DNA from: JAAYCI01 sp031549285
GTDB taxonomy: Bacteria; Bacillota; Clostridia; Oscillospirales; Ruminococcaceae
Length of the DNA stretch: 64,000 nt
Assembly: GCA_031549285.1 (NCBI GenBank)
Contig: JAVBPZ010000008.1
Span: 1-64,000, forward strand
Direction of reading: 5' to 3'
The position numbers were made by a program, and so were the translations under genes. The notes below the pieces were generated by a model. It worked only from the letters and a program-made list of their open reading frames with translations, did not search any database and was not told the origin of the DNA. This document shows, piece after piece, positions 52,816 to 61,144 of this stretch (position 1 is the stretch's first letter; every line of letters begins with the position of its first letter).

Positions 52816-52856
52816 AGTGGCCGGTACAGAAATCTTCTGTACCGGCCACTGTTACA
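52816..52856. terminator. Terminator-like hairpin between galM and cysE
   Basis: A perfect 15-bp stem with a 5-nt loop (52816-52830 with 52836-52850) lies between converging genes. The T-run on the plus strand is weak (TTACATTTT), so it acts as a bidirectional transcription end rather than a textbook site. Confidence 0.75.
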
Positions 52857-52884
52857 TTTTCGCAGTTCATTTGTTTTCCGTGGG

Positions 52885-53553
52885 TCAGCTGCCATTCGGC
52901 GTTTCGCCGGCGCCGGGTGTTTTTGTTTCGCCGCATTCGCGGCTTTCCAGCTGCGCCAGCCGTGCCTCCACATCCTCCAGGTGCTGCGCCAAAATGTTCG
53001 GGTAGTCGCGCTGGTTCAGCTCCTCGCTGGGGATATGTTTTATACCTGCCTGCCGCACCACCACGGCAGGGCTGCCCACAGCGGTAGACTCTGGCGGGAT
53101 ATCATTCAGCACGGTGCTGTTGGCGCCTATACGGCTACCCTCACCAATCGTGATTGGCCCCAGTACCTTTACCCCGGCGCCCAGCAGCACGTTATCCTCT
53201 ATGGTGGGGTGGCGCTTTCCCTTGTCCTTGCCGGTGCCGCCCAGCGTGACCCCGTGGTAAATGGTTACGTTATTTCCCACCTCGGCGGTTTCGCCAATGA
53301 CCACCCCGGCCCCGTGGTCGATAAACAAATGCTGGCCGATGGTGGCACCGGGATGAATCTCGATGCCGGTGAACCCACGGCCCCACTGGCTGACCATGCG
53401 CGCCAGGAAAAAGCGCCGGTGCCGGTAGAACCAGTGGCTTACCTTATAATAAATAAGCGCGTGAAAGCCGGGGTACAAAAACAGCACCTGCGGCATGGTG
53501 GCCGCGGCGGGGTCCTTGTCCCGAATGCTGCGCGCGTCGCTTAAAAGCCCCAT
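52885..53553 (-). CDS. cysE: Serine O-acetyltransferase
   Basis: The 222-residue hexapeptide-repeat enzyme has GIEIHPGATIGQHLFIDHGAGVVIGETAEVG, whose hexapeptide turns hold acetyl-CoA and the catalytic His and Asp, and LGGTGKDKGKRHPTIEDNV. It makes O-acetylserine, the direct precursor of cysteine. Start at 53553 is preceded by CGAGGGAAACC, a weak site. Its transcript starts about 200 nt upstream and carries the leader peptide and attenuator. Confidence 0.95.
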   Translation of the reverse strand: MGLLSDARSIRDKDPAAATMPQVLFLYPGFHALIYYKVSHWFYRHRRFFLARMVSQWGRGFTGIEIHPGATIGQHLFIDHGAGVVIGETAEVGNNVTIYHGVTLGGTGKDKGKRHPTIEDNVLLGAGVKVLGPITIGEGSRIGANSTVLNDIPPESTAVGSPAVVVRQAGIKHIPSEELNQRDYPNILAQHLEDVEARLAQLESRECGETKTPGAGETPNGS

Positions 53554-53618
53554 GTTGGTTTCCCTCGTTTCAGAATAGTAAGGTGATGGGCTTGCCTGGT
53601 TTTTGTTAGCATAAACAT

Positions 53619-53649
53619 AAAAATACCCGGAGCAACGCATCGCTCCGGG
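53619..53649 (-). terminator. Attenuator terminator of cysE
   Basis: CCCGGAGC/GCTCCGGG (53626-53633 with 53642-53649) followed by TATTTTT. It lies after the leader peptide stop and before cysE, so it must be bypassed for cysE to be expressed. Confidence 0.85.
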
Positions 53650-53697
53650 CATGTGGCCGGCAAAAAGCTAAACCGACCGGGCCTGCCGGAACGATGC
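53637..53697 (-). promoter_or_regulatory. Antiterminator pairing of the cysE attenuator
   Basis: GCATCGTTCCGG of the leader coding region (53686-53697) can pair over 12 bp, with one G-U, with CCGGAGCGATGC (53637-53648), the 5' part of the terminator. The two structures exclude each other. The pairing strand starts 15 nt after the first Cys codon. Confidence 0.75.
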
Positions 53698-53730
53698 GCA
53701 GCTACAGCCGCAGAGGATTCTTTGCGCCAT
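53668..53730 (-). CDS. cysE leader peptide with Cys-rich run
   Basis: The 20-residue peptide MAQRILCGCSCASFRQARSV has Cys at positions 7, 9 and 11. It is too short for normal gene calling. AAAGGAG (53740-53746) lies 9 nt upstream of the ATG, and the stop TAG falls before the attenuator terminator. The Cys codons, adjacent Ser codons, ribosome site, overlapping antiterminator and position before cysE together point to a cysteine-sensing leader. The peptide itself is not expected to be functional. Confidence 0.75.
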   Translation of the reverse strand: MAQRILCGCSCASFRQARSV

Positions 53731-53763
53731 ACAGCACCGCTCCTTTCCCGATGGTTTAAAGCT

Positions 53764-53793
53764 ATTGTAGCACAGCACCGCCATTTGCGTCAA
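53764..53793 (-). promoter_or_regulatory. Promoter of cysE
   Basis: TTGACG (53788-53793), 18 bp, TACAAT (53764-53769) on the minus strand, about 25 nt before the leader peptide start. Confidence 0.75.
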
Positions 53794-53880
53794 TGCCGGT
53801 GTCGGTGGGCGAGGCAAGGCGAAAAAATGCCGTAAGGGCAAAAAAATGGCCCCCGCGGTATGCGGAAGCCGGGGAAAACA

Positions 53881-54648
53881 TTACTTGCTGGCTGCCTGTA
53901 CAATGGCTGCGAAATCCGCGGGTTTCAGGCTGGCCCCGCCAATAAGGCCGCCGTCCACGTTGGGTTTCGCCAACAGTTCATCGGCGTTGGCGGCGTTCAT
54001 GCTGCCGCCGTACTGGATGGTAATGGTGTCTGCCACCGCCTGGCCGTACAGCTCTGCCAGCAGCTTGCGTATGGCGCCGCACACCTCTTCCGCCTGGTCG
54101 GCGGTGGCGGTGCGCCCGGTGCCAATGGCCCATACCGGCTCATAGGCAATAATGACCTTTTTCATATCTTCGGCAGAAAAGCCCAGCAGCGCAATTTTGG
54201 TCTGCAGCCGCACCAGGTCCTCGGTAATGCCCTGCTCGCGCTCGGCCAGGTTTTCGCCCACGCAGACAATTGCCACCAGGCCGGCGTCCACAGCGGCCCG
54301 GGCGCGCTGGTTTACGGTTTCGTTGGTTTCGCCAAAGTACTGCCGCCGCTCGGAATGGCCCGCGATGGCATACCGGACGCCCAGCTCCACCAGCATGTCG
54401 GCAGATACTTCACCGGTGAATGCGCCGCTTTTTTCAAAATGCAGGTTTTGCGCCCCCACGCCTATATTGCTGCCGCTGGTTTCTTCCACCGCTATCGGCA
54501 GGTCCACATACGGCGGGCAGATGACCACGTCACACCCGGCGCCCTTTACCGCAGGCAGCAGCTCGTCTATCAGGGCCGCGGCCTCGGCGGGCGTCTTGTT
54601 CATTTTCCAGTTGCCGGCAATAACGGCTTTGCGTTTTGTTTTGTCCAT
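53881..54648 (-). CDS. tpiA: Triosephosphate isomerase
   Basis: The 255-residue TIM barrel has AGNWKMNKTP (Lys near residue 15), AGHSERR (catalytic His near 101), AYEPVWAIGTG (catalytic Glu) and YGGSMNAANA. It interconverts dihydroxyacetone phosphate and glyceraldehyde-3-phosphate. It lies downstream of pgk and a small zinc-ribbon protein on the same strand; together they form a glycolytic operon. AGGAGTG is before the start. Confidence 0.97.
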   Translation of the reverse strand: MDKTKRKAVIAGNWKMNKTPAEAAALIDELLPAVKGAGCDVVICPPYVDLPIAVEETSGSNIGVGAQNLHFEKSGAFTGEVSADMLVELGVRYAIAGHSERRQYFGETNETVNQRARAAVDAGLVAIVCVGENLAEREQGITEDLVRLQTKIALLGFSAEDMKKVIIAYEPVWAIGTGRTATADQAEEVCGAIRKLLAELYGQAVADTITIQYGGSMNAANADELLAKPNVDGGLIGGASLKPADFAAIVQAASK

Positions 54649-54675
54649 AATTTCACTCCTGATTGATGGTAGATT

Positions 54676-55245
54676 TTAGAAATAGCTTATGGTGGAGATA
54701 AAACAGTTTATCAGCCAGAAAAGGCCGGAAATGCTGGCGCCGACAATGCCCAGAATCATAGCCGGGGTGGACAAAGATTTCTGGAAGCGGCGGTCCCGCA
54801 CGGCCAGCGTAATGGCCAGCGCAGAACAGATAAGCCCAAAGTATGGGATAAAAAGCCCCAGAATGATGCCCACGATGCCCAGCACAAAAGGTGCTACGCT
54901 GGCGCCCGGAACGGCGGGCCGCACCGGCTGATAGGGGGGCGGTGCGGGAGGCATATAGCCCGGTTGCGGCGGTGGTGGGGCCATGGGCTGCATGCCCGGC
55001 TGCTGCGCGGCGTATGGTTGCTGGTATAACGGCGGCGGCTGAGCCGGTGCATAGGGCTGCTGCGGCATGACCGGTTGCGCTGGTGCTGCCGGCTGGTCGG
55101 AAAATCCGCCCGCCGCCGGCGCAGCATAGGAAGACAGCGGTGCAGTGGTACCTGTGGACGCGGTTGCCCCCTCCACAGATTTCCCGCACTGCGGGCAGAT
55201 GATGCTGGTATCTGGGACGGCCATCCCACAGGTTTTACATTGCAT
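54676..55245 (-). CDS. Zinc-ribbon, proline-rich, DUF4190-like membrane protein
   Basis: The 189-residue protein has an N-terminal zinc ribbon (CKTCG near 3-7, CPQCG near 17-21), a proline/glutamine-rich linker (about 45-110), and two hydrophobic segments of the DUF4190 type (about 112-143 and 160-188). The same architecture is common in Clostridia with unknown function. It lies between pgk and tpiA, 93 nt and 27 nt away, an unusual insert in a glycolytic operon. GGAGAAAA precedes the ATG. Confidence 0.85.
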   Translation of the reverse strand: MQCKTCGMAVPDTSIICPQCGKSVEGATASTGTTAPLSSYAAPAAGGFSDQPAAPAQPVMPQQPYAPAQPPPLYQQPYAAQQPGMQPMAPPPPQPGYMPPAPPPYQPVRPAVPGASVAPFVLGIVGIILGLFIPYFGLICSALAITLAVRDRRFQKSLSTPAMILGIVGASISGLFWLINCFISTISYF

Positions 55246-55338
55246 GTGTTTTCTCCTTCACGAAACCCTTGCGTGGCAGGTGCTGCCTGCCATTTATATA
55301 GCGTTGCGTGTTTTTCAGTTTGGAAAGCTCAGGTGGGT

Positions 55339-56544
55339 TTACGCGTCCTGAATACAGGCGATACCCGGCAGGTCTTTGCCTTCCAAATACTCCAGGCTGG
55401 CGCCGCCGCCGGTGGAGATATGGGTCATTTTGTCCGCCAGGCCCAGCTGCATCACCGCAGCGGCAGAGTCACCCCCGCCGATAACGGTAGTAGCGCTGGA
55501 GTTTGCCATGGCGGTGGCCACGTCCAGTGTTCCTTTGCACAAAACAGGGTTTTCAAACACGCCCATCGGCCCGTTCCACACCACGGTTTTGGCGCTGGCC
55601 ACGGTGTCGGCAAACAGCTTGCTGGACTTCGGTCCAATATCCAGGCCCATCAGGTCAGCTGGCATGTTTTCCACATCCACGGTTACGGTTTCAATCTGCG
55701 CGTCAATGGGATCGGGGAAGCTTTTGGCGCACACGGTATCCACCGGCAGCAGCAGCTTCACGCCTTTTTCCTCGGCCTTTTTCTGCATCTCGCGGCAGTA
55801 CTGCAGCTTTTCGTTATCCACCAGGCTTTTGCCCACTTCATAGCCCTGCGCCTTCAGGAAGGTAAAGGCCATGCCGCCGCCAATAATCAGTGCGTCTACC
55901 TTGTTCAGCAGGTTGTCAATGACCAGCAGCTTGTCCGCCACCTTCGCGCCACCTAAAATGGCTACGAACGGCCGCACGGGGCTGTTCACCGCGTTGCCCA
56001 GGTACTCTATTTCCTTACCCATCAGGTAGCCCACGGCGGTTACCGGCACAAACTCGGTTACCCCCACGGTGGAACAGTGCGCCCGGTGGCTGGAGCCAAA
56101 GGCGTCATCCACATATACGTCACACAGGCTGGCCAGCTCTTTGCTGAAGGCCGGTTCGTTTTTGGTTTCCTCCGGGCGGAAGCGGGTGTTCTGCAGCACC
56201 ACCACGTCGCCGTCCTGCATGGCGTCCACCGCGGCGCGGGCGTTCGGGCCCACTACCTCGGGGTCATCGGCAAAAACCACGGGTTTTCCCAGCAGCTGGG
56301 ACAGGCGCTGTGCGCACGGCGCCATGGAAAACGCGGCGTCCGGGCCCTTTGGCTTGCCCAAATGGCTGCACAGAATCACCTTGCCGCCGTCGGCAATCAG
56401 TTTCTTTATGGTGGGCAGTGCCGCCACAATACGGTTGTCGTTGGTAATAACGCCGTCCTTCAGCGGTACGTTGAAATCCACCCGTACCAATACGCGTTTG
56501 CCTTTTACATCAATGTCGTCTACTGTTTTTTTGCCCAGGCCCAT
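55339..56544 (-). CDS. pgk: Phosphoglycerate kinase
   Basis: The 401-residue protein has RVLVRVDFNVPL near the N-terminus (the substrate Arg/Asp loop), LCSHLGKPKG, VDDAFGSSHRAH, and the ATP-binding GGGDSAAA near the C-terminus. It transfers the phosphate of 1,3-bisphosphoglycerate to ADP. I chose ATG 56544, 8 nt after AAAGGA; the ATG at 56553 is less well placed. First gene of the pgk-zinc ribbon-tpiA operon. Confidence 0.97.
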   Translation of the reverse strand: MGLGKKTVDDIDVKGKRVLVRVDFNVPLKDGVITNDNRIVAALPTIKKLIADGGKVILCSHLGKPKGPDAAFSMAPCAQRLSQLLGKPVVFADDPEVVGPNARAAVDAMQDGDVVVLQNTRFRPEETKNEPAFSKELASLCDVYVDDAFGSSHRAHCSTVGVTEFVPVTAVGYLMGKEIEYLGNAVNSPVRPFVAILGGAKVADKLLVIDNLLNKVDALIIGGGMAFTFLKAQGYEVGKSLVDNEKLQYCREMQKKAEEKGVKLLLPVDTVCAKSFPDPIDAQIETVTVDVENMPADLMGLDIGPKSSKLFADTVASAKTVVWNGPMGVFENPVLCKGTLDVATAMANSSATTVIGGGDSAAAVMQLGLADKMTHISTGGGASLEYLEGKDLPGIACIQDA

Positions 56545-56647
56545 GTCTTTCATCCTTTCGAATATACGATATTTTTGTTTTCTAAAATTTTTATGTGGCG
56601 CGCTATGCGCCGTACTGCCCGGGGGACAAAGCCCACGGAACCATCTT

Positions 56648-56676
56648 ATTATACAGAATCCGCCATCCGGGCGCAA
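56648..56676 (-). promoter_or_regulatory. Promoter of the pgk-tpiA operon
   Basis: TTGCGC (56671-56676), 17 bp, TATAAT (56648-56653) on the minus strand. Confidence 0.75.
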
Positions 56677-56745
56677 GACGCCAAAGGAAAATTTGATATT
56701 TCTTTAACATGGTTCCGCAATGCGGAAGCGGCAAGAATGGTAAAT

Positions 56746-58149
56746 TTACAAATCCACCTGCTGCAGTTTCCACACCGCATACAGGTAAACACGCAATGCC
56801 TGCAAAAGAGCCGTGCGGCGCACCGCCTCGTTTGCGCCGTGCACCTGCCCGGCGAACGGCGGTAGGGTTTCGTCCGGCGTGTCCGGCCCAAAGCTGACGG
56901 CGGAGCGGAACAGGCGGGCATAGGTGCCGCCGCCCATGGTATACGGCTGTACCGCGCGGCCGGTTACGGTGGCATATGCCCCCAGCAGCGTCTGGATGGC
57001 AGGGCTGTCCGCCGGGATATAGTAAGGTTCCATGGCAAGGCCCGGTACAAACTGGGCGCCGTACGGTTCGGCCGCCTGCCGCAACTGCGCTGTCAGCTGT
57101 GCGCCGGTGGTGGCGGTGGGAAAGCGGATATTGATATTCTGCCGCAGCCGGCCGTTCTCCAGCGCAATCATTCCGCCAATGCAGGTTAAAGGGCCGAATG
57201 CGCCGTCCGTGCAGGCGATAGACAGCCCGCTGCCGTCGGTGTGCCCATGCAGCCGGTGCAGCAGGCGCAAAAAGGATTCTTCTCCGGCGGTGCACAGCCT
57301 ATTTTCCAGCAGGTAGCGGACCAGCAGGCCAATTGCGTTTACCGTGCCCTCCGGTTTGGACGCATGCCCGCCGATGCCGGTGGCCACCAGCCGGGCCAGG
57401 CCGTCCGCCGTTTTGTGCATCGTTACCTGCGGCGTGGGTTGCAGCGTGGCGGCGTCGGCTTTCACCAAACAGGTGGCGGTATCCGGAACCACATTGCTGG
57501 CCACCCCGCCAAAAAATTCCACCAGATTGCCTGTTAGCGGAGAGGAGAGAAAATCCCCTGAAAAAATTCCTTTTTCCCCGTTACATACCGGGAAATCCGC
57601 ATCCGGTGAAAAGCAAAACAGCGGCTGTGGGTTCTGCGCCAGATAATACGGCACGTCGGCCATATGGCTTTCTTCGTTACAACCCAGCAACACCCGCAGC
57701 CCGTACCGCAGCGGCAGGCCAGCCTCCGCAAAAAACTTTGCCAGATATAGGCACAGGATGCTGGGGCCTTTGTCGTCCAGCACACCACGCCCCATAAACC
57801 AGCCGTCCCGCTCACGCAGGGTATAGGGGTCTGCGCCCCAGCCGTCTCCCGGTGGCACCACATCCAGGTGGGTTATGGTGGCAAGGTGCCCGAAAGACTG
57901 CCCCGGCACCTCGGCCCAGCCCAGGTACCCGTCCCCCGTGTTTGTGGCCACGCCCCAGCGTGCCGCCATGCCCAGTGCGGCATCCAGTGCCGCACGCGGG
58001 CCAGGGCCAAAAGGCATGCCATCCTGTGGTGAACCCTCCACGCTGGGCACCGCCACCAGGGTGGCAAGATCGTTCCACATGGCGGTTTCGTTCTGGGCAA
58101 TAAAGCGGTCTGCCAGCTCTAAAAATTCTGTATCAGTCAGCTGTGGCAT
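56746..58149 (-). CDS. pepV: M20 family metallopeptidase, PepV/Sapep dipeptidase
   Basis: The 467-residue protein has THLDVVPPGDGW (metal-binding His and catalytic Asp), GRGVLDDKGP (bridging Asp), CNEESHM (general base Glu and metal Glu), SPDADFPV and the C-terminal GGGTYARLF where a metal-binding His usually sits nearby. These are PepV/Sapep features, with the large insertion domain of about 240 residues in the middle. It cleaves dipeptides in the cytosol, releasing amino acids. AAAGAGG precedes ATG 58149. Confidence 0.92.
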   Translation of the reverse strand: MPQLTDTEFLELADRFIAQNETAMWNDLATLVAVPSVEGSPQDGMPFGPGPRAALDAALGMAARWGVATNTGDGYLGWAEVPGQSFGHLATITHLDVVPPGDGWGADPYTLRERDGWFMGRGVLDDKGPSILCLYLAKFFAEAGLPLRYGLRVLLGCNEESHMADVPYYLAQNPQPLFCFSPDADFPVCNGEKGIFSGDFLSSPLTGNLVEFFGGVASNVVPDTATCLVKADAATLQPTPQVTMHKTADGLARLVATGIGGHASKPEGTVNAIGLLVRYLLENRLCTAGEESFLRLLHRLHGHTDGSGLSIACTDGAFGPLTCIGGMIALENGRLRQNINIRFPTATTGAQLTAQLRQAAEPYGAQFVPGLAMEPYYIPADSPAIQTLLGAYATVTGRAVQPYTMGGGTYARLFRSAVSFGPDTPDETLPPFAGQVHGANEAVRRTALLQALRVYLYAVWKLQQVDL

Positions 58150-58308
58150 GTGGGCGCCTCTTTCGTCGTTATTTTTCCTGTGGCGGTGGGATAGTTCGCA
58201 TACAGTATACCATTCTTTATGCCGGCACACCAATGCTGCGGCGGGTGTACCCTTCATTTTTATTTCGTTTTTTTCTTCCGAAAGCTTTCATATATGGCTG
58301 GATATACC

Positions 58309-58338
58309 TTGCGCCGGGCAGGCGGCCGATGGTATACT
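58309..58338 (+). promoter_or_regulatory. Promoter of the Na/Pi cotransporter gene
   Basis: TTGCGC (58309-58314), 18 bp, TATACT (58333-58338). Confidence 0.7.
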
Positions 58339-58437
58339 ATTTCTTGTTGGGCGACATACCCCGCCATGCGGCGGCAGCGCGCGGGTATGTGGTCTGTGTA
58401 CAACAAAAAATTGGTGTGAACCACAACGGGGTGTCCC

Positions 58438-60282
58438 ATGTCTTTTTTAAGTGTTTTAACCTTGCTGGGCGGGCTGGCGCTGTTCCTGTATGGCATGACC
58501 ATTATGGGTTCTGGCCTGGAAAAGCTGGCCGGCAGCAAGCTGGAAAGTATTCTGCAGCGGCTGACATCTTCCACCATAAAGGGGGTTTTGCTGGGCGCTG
58601 CCATCACGGCGATCATCCAGTCCTCCTCTGCCACCACGGTCATTACCATTGGTTTGGTAAACAGTGGCATCATGCAGTTTTCCCAGGCGCTGGGGGTCAT
58701 CATGGGGGCCAACATTGGCACCACCGTTACCGCGCAGATCCTGCGCCTGGGGGATATTTCCGGTGACAATTTTATCCTGCAGTTACTTAAACCCGCGGCC
58801 CTGGCCCCCACCATTGCGTTTGTGGGCATTATCCTGTATATGTTCTTTAAAAGCGCCAAAAAACGCAACGTGGGCCAGATTATGCTGGGGTTCGGCATTT
58901 TGTTTACCGGCATGTTTGCCATGGAGGGCGCGGTGCTGCCCCTGCGGGACAGCCCCTGGTTTATTGCCCTGTTCACCCAGCTGCAAAACCCGCTGCTGGG
59001 CATTCTGGCCGGTACGCTGGTTACGGCGGTTATTCAGTCCTCCTCCGCATCGGTGGGCATTTTGCAGGCACTATCCGCTACCGGCGTGATTACCTGGTCC
59101 AGCGCTATTCCCATCATCCTGGGGCAGAACATCGGTACCTGCGCCACCGGGCTCATCGCGTCCACCGGCGCATCCCGTGCGGCCAAGCGGGTGGCGGTTT
59201 CCCATCTGTATTTTAACATTATCGGCTCCGTAGTTTTTTGTATCGGCATCTATGGCTTTAAGGCGATTTTTGGTATACCAGCCTGGGAGGACACTGTCAG
59301 CCGCGGCGATATCGCGAATTTCCATACCATTTTTAACGTGGTATCCACCCTTCTTTTCATTCCGTTCAGCTGGGTGCTGGTAAAGCTGGCAGAGTGGACC
59401 GTGCCGGAGAAAAAGGGAGAAGTGCATCCGGAATTGACCGCCACCATACTGGACGAACGGCTGTACAACAGCCCGTCGGTGGCCATTGCCCAGGCGCGCA
59501 AGGCGGTGGAGCAAATGGCAGAGCTGGGCCTTTTGAACCAGCGCGAGGCCATTCCGCTGTTGTCCCAGTATAATGCGGAGATTGTGCAGCTGGCCCAGCA
59601 GCGGGAGGACGTTGTGGACAAGCTGGAGGTATCGGTGTCCAACTACCTGATTAACATGAACGACCTGGATTTAACCGAGGAAGAAAGCCGCGCGGTGACC
59701 ACCCTGCTGAATTTTGTCACCGAGTTTGAACGTATCAGCGACTATGCCATCAACGTGGTGGAGCGCGCGGGCGAGATGCGGGACAAAGAAATTGTTTTTT
59801 CCGACCGGGCAAAGTACGAGCTGGGCGTGCTAAGCGACGCGGTGGAGGAAATATTTGAGGTAATCATCCGCAGCTTTGCCCATGACGACCTGCTGGAGGC
59901 CGCCAAAGTAGAGCCGCTGGAAGAAACGATAGACCTGATATGCGAGACCCTGCGCGAAAAGCACATCGCCCGGCTGAAAGAAGGTTCCTGCAACATCGAG
60001 GCGGGCATCATCTTCCTGGAGGTACTGGCGGCGTATGAGCGCATTTCCGACCATTGCTCCAACGTGGCTGCCCGCATGATCAGCCTTTCGCAGGATGCAG
60101 ACAGCTTTGACCCGCACGCCCTGCGCCGCGGCCTGCACGAGGGCACCGCTACACGGTACAATGAGTTGGCGGGCAAGTATAAGGAAGAGTATTATGCACG
60201 CATAGCGGGCGAGGACCCGGGCCAGGAGGAAGTGGACGCGCCGGATGATGCGGATGATTATGAGCCGGTGACCGATGCGTAA
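58438..60282 (+). CDS. Na/Pi-cotransporter II family protein with PhoU-like C-terminal domain
   Basis: The 614-residue protein has two inverted repeats with the QSSSATT (about 60-66) and QSSSASV (about 200-206) motifs of the NptA/PNaS family, about eight to nine helices up to residue 325, and a cytoplasmic PhoU-like helical domain (about 340-560) ending in an acidic tail. It imports or exports phosphate with Na+. The PhoU part is regulatory. A weak GGGGTG site precedes the ATG. Since the driving ion is usually Na+, it is the one clear Na+-using protein in the window. Confidence 0.93.
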   Translation: MSFLSVLTLLGGLALFLYGMTIMGSGLEKLAGSKLESILQRLTSSTIKGVLLGAAITAIIQSSSATTVITIGLVNSGIMQFSQALGVIMGANIGTTVTAQILRLGDISGDNFILQLLKPAALAPTIAFVGIILYMFFKSAKKRNVGQIMLGFGILFTGMFAMEGAVLPLRDSPWFIALFTQLQNPLLGILAGTLVTAVIQSSSASVGILQALSATGVITWSSAIPIILGQNIGTCATGLIASTGASRAAKRVAVSHLYFNIIGSVVFCIGIYGFKAIFGIPAWEDTVSRGDIANFHTIFNVVSTLLFIPFSWVLVKLAEWTVPEKKGEVHPELTATILDERLYNSPSVAIAQARKAVEQMAELGLLNQREAIPLLSQYNAEIVQLAQQREDVVDKLEVSVSNYLINMNDLDLTEEESRAVTTLLNFVTEFERISDYAINVVERAGEMRDKEIVFSDRAKYELGVLSDAVEEIFEVIIRSFAHDDLLEAAKVEPLEETIDLICETLREKHIARLKEGSCNIEAGIIFLEVLAAYERISDHCSNVAARMISLSQDADSFDPHALRRGLHEGTATRYNELAGKYKEEYYARIAGEDPGQEEVDAPDDADDYEPVTDA

Positions 60283-60360
60283 ACAGGCGTTTCTGTGAGG
60301 CTGTGAAACAAACATGGAACAGAGTATATATACTATTAATAATAGGCAAAGTGAAAACAC

Positions 60361-60392
60361 AAAACAGGTGGCAGCGTGTCGCCTGTTTTTGT
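60361..60392 (+). terminator. Terminator of the Na/Pi cotransporter gene
   Basis: A 10-bp stem with two G-U pairs (60364-60386) followed by TTTTT. Confidence 0.8.
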
Positions 60393-60475
60393 ATTTTTGA
60401 GAAAAGCGGGAGAAAACCCAGGATGCAAACCGGGTGGGATAGGGCAGCGAAAGAATTCTTTGAAGAAAACCGCGG

Positions 60476-60504
60476 GGCACCCTCGTTATATTAGCGTGGG
60501 TGCC
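60476..60504 (+). repeat. Inverted repeat before the sigma factor gene
   Basis: GGCACCC (60476-60482) and GGGTGCC (60498-60504) flank an AT-rich TTATATTAG. It lies about 90 nt before the sigma gene and may be an operator or its promoter region. Nothing else in 60393-60592 is recognisable. Confidence 0.4.
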
Positions 60505-60592
60505 GTGTTCCAAACCAAAACCAACCGCTGAAGGCTTTTGCAGGGGTGGGGTTTTGGCGGGAGCGCGGGGGGAAAGGTGGGTGGGGCGGCGC

Positions 60593-61144
60593 ATGACCGA
60601 CCGGCAGTTCGGCGAGGTAGTATACCAGTATGAAAAACTGGTGTACACCATTTGTTACCAGTTCACCCACAACCACCACACCGCCCAGGACCTGGCACAG
60701 GAGACTTTTTTGTCGGCCTACAGCCACATGGACAGCTGCCCACAGGACAACATGAAACCCTGGCTGGCACGCATTGCCGCCAACAAGGCAAAGGACTTTT
60801 TGAAAAGCGCATACAACCGGCGGGTGCAGGCAACACAGCACGACGCCCTGCCAGAGGAAAACGGCGCGCTGTTCCTGTCGGACGCGCGGCCAGAGGACAT
60901 CACCATCCAAAAGGAACAGCTGGTGTGCATCCGGCAGGATATTCTGGCGCTGAAGGAACCATACCATCAGGTGGCGGTGCTGTATTTCCTGCAGGAGCAG
61001 ACGGTGGAGGAAATTTCCCGCCGGCTGGAGCGCCCGCCCAAAACGGTGCACACCCAGCTGTACCGCGCGAAACACATACTGCAGGAAAAGATGAAGGGAG
61101 GGAGCGGCGATGGATCTGTTTCGGAAAGACGGTCACCTGAGTGA
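60593..61144 (+). CDS. RNA polymerase sigma factor, ECF-like (sigma-70 family)
   Basis: This 183-residue protein has only regions 2 (about 8-75, ICYQFTHNHHTAQDLAQETFLSAYSHMD) and 4 (about 115-170, VAVLYFLQEQTVEEISRRLERPPKTVHTQLYRAKHIL), the ECF layout. The start is at 60593 after a GGTGGGTGGGG stretch. The last 35 nt overlap the start of the next gene, its anti-sigma factor, in another frame, so translation is coupled and stoichiometry controlled. Confidence 0.9.
   Translation: MTDRQFGEVVYQYEKLVYTICYQFTHNHHTAQDLAQETFLSAYSHMDSCPQDNMKPWLARIAANKAKDFLKSAYNRRVQATQHDALPEENGALFLSDARPEDITIQKEQLVCIRQDILALKEPYHQVAVLYFLQEQTVEEISRRLERPPKTVHTQLYRAKHILQEKMKGGSGDGSVSERRSPE

Noticed and set aside
53554..53793. 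T-box riboswitch before cysE
   Set aside because: No AGTA/specifier stem or TGGNACCGCG T-box sequence was seen; the leader-peptide attenuator explains the region.
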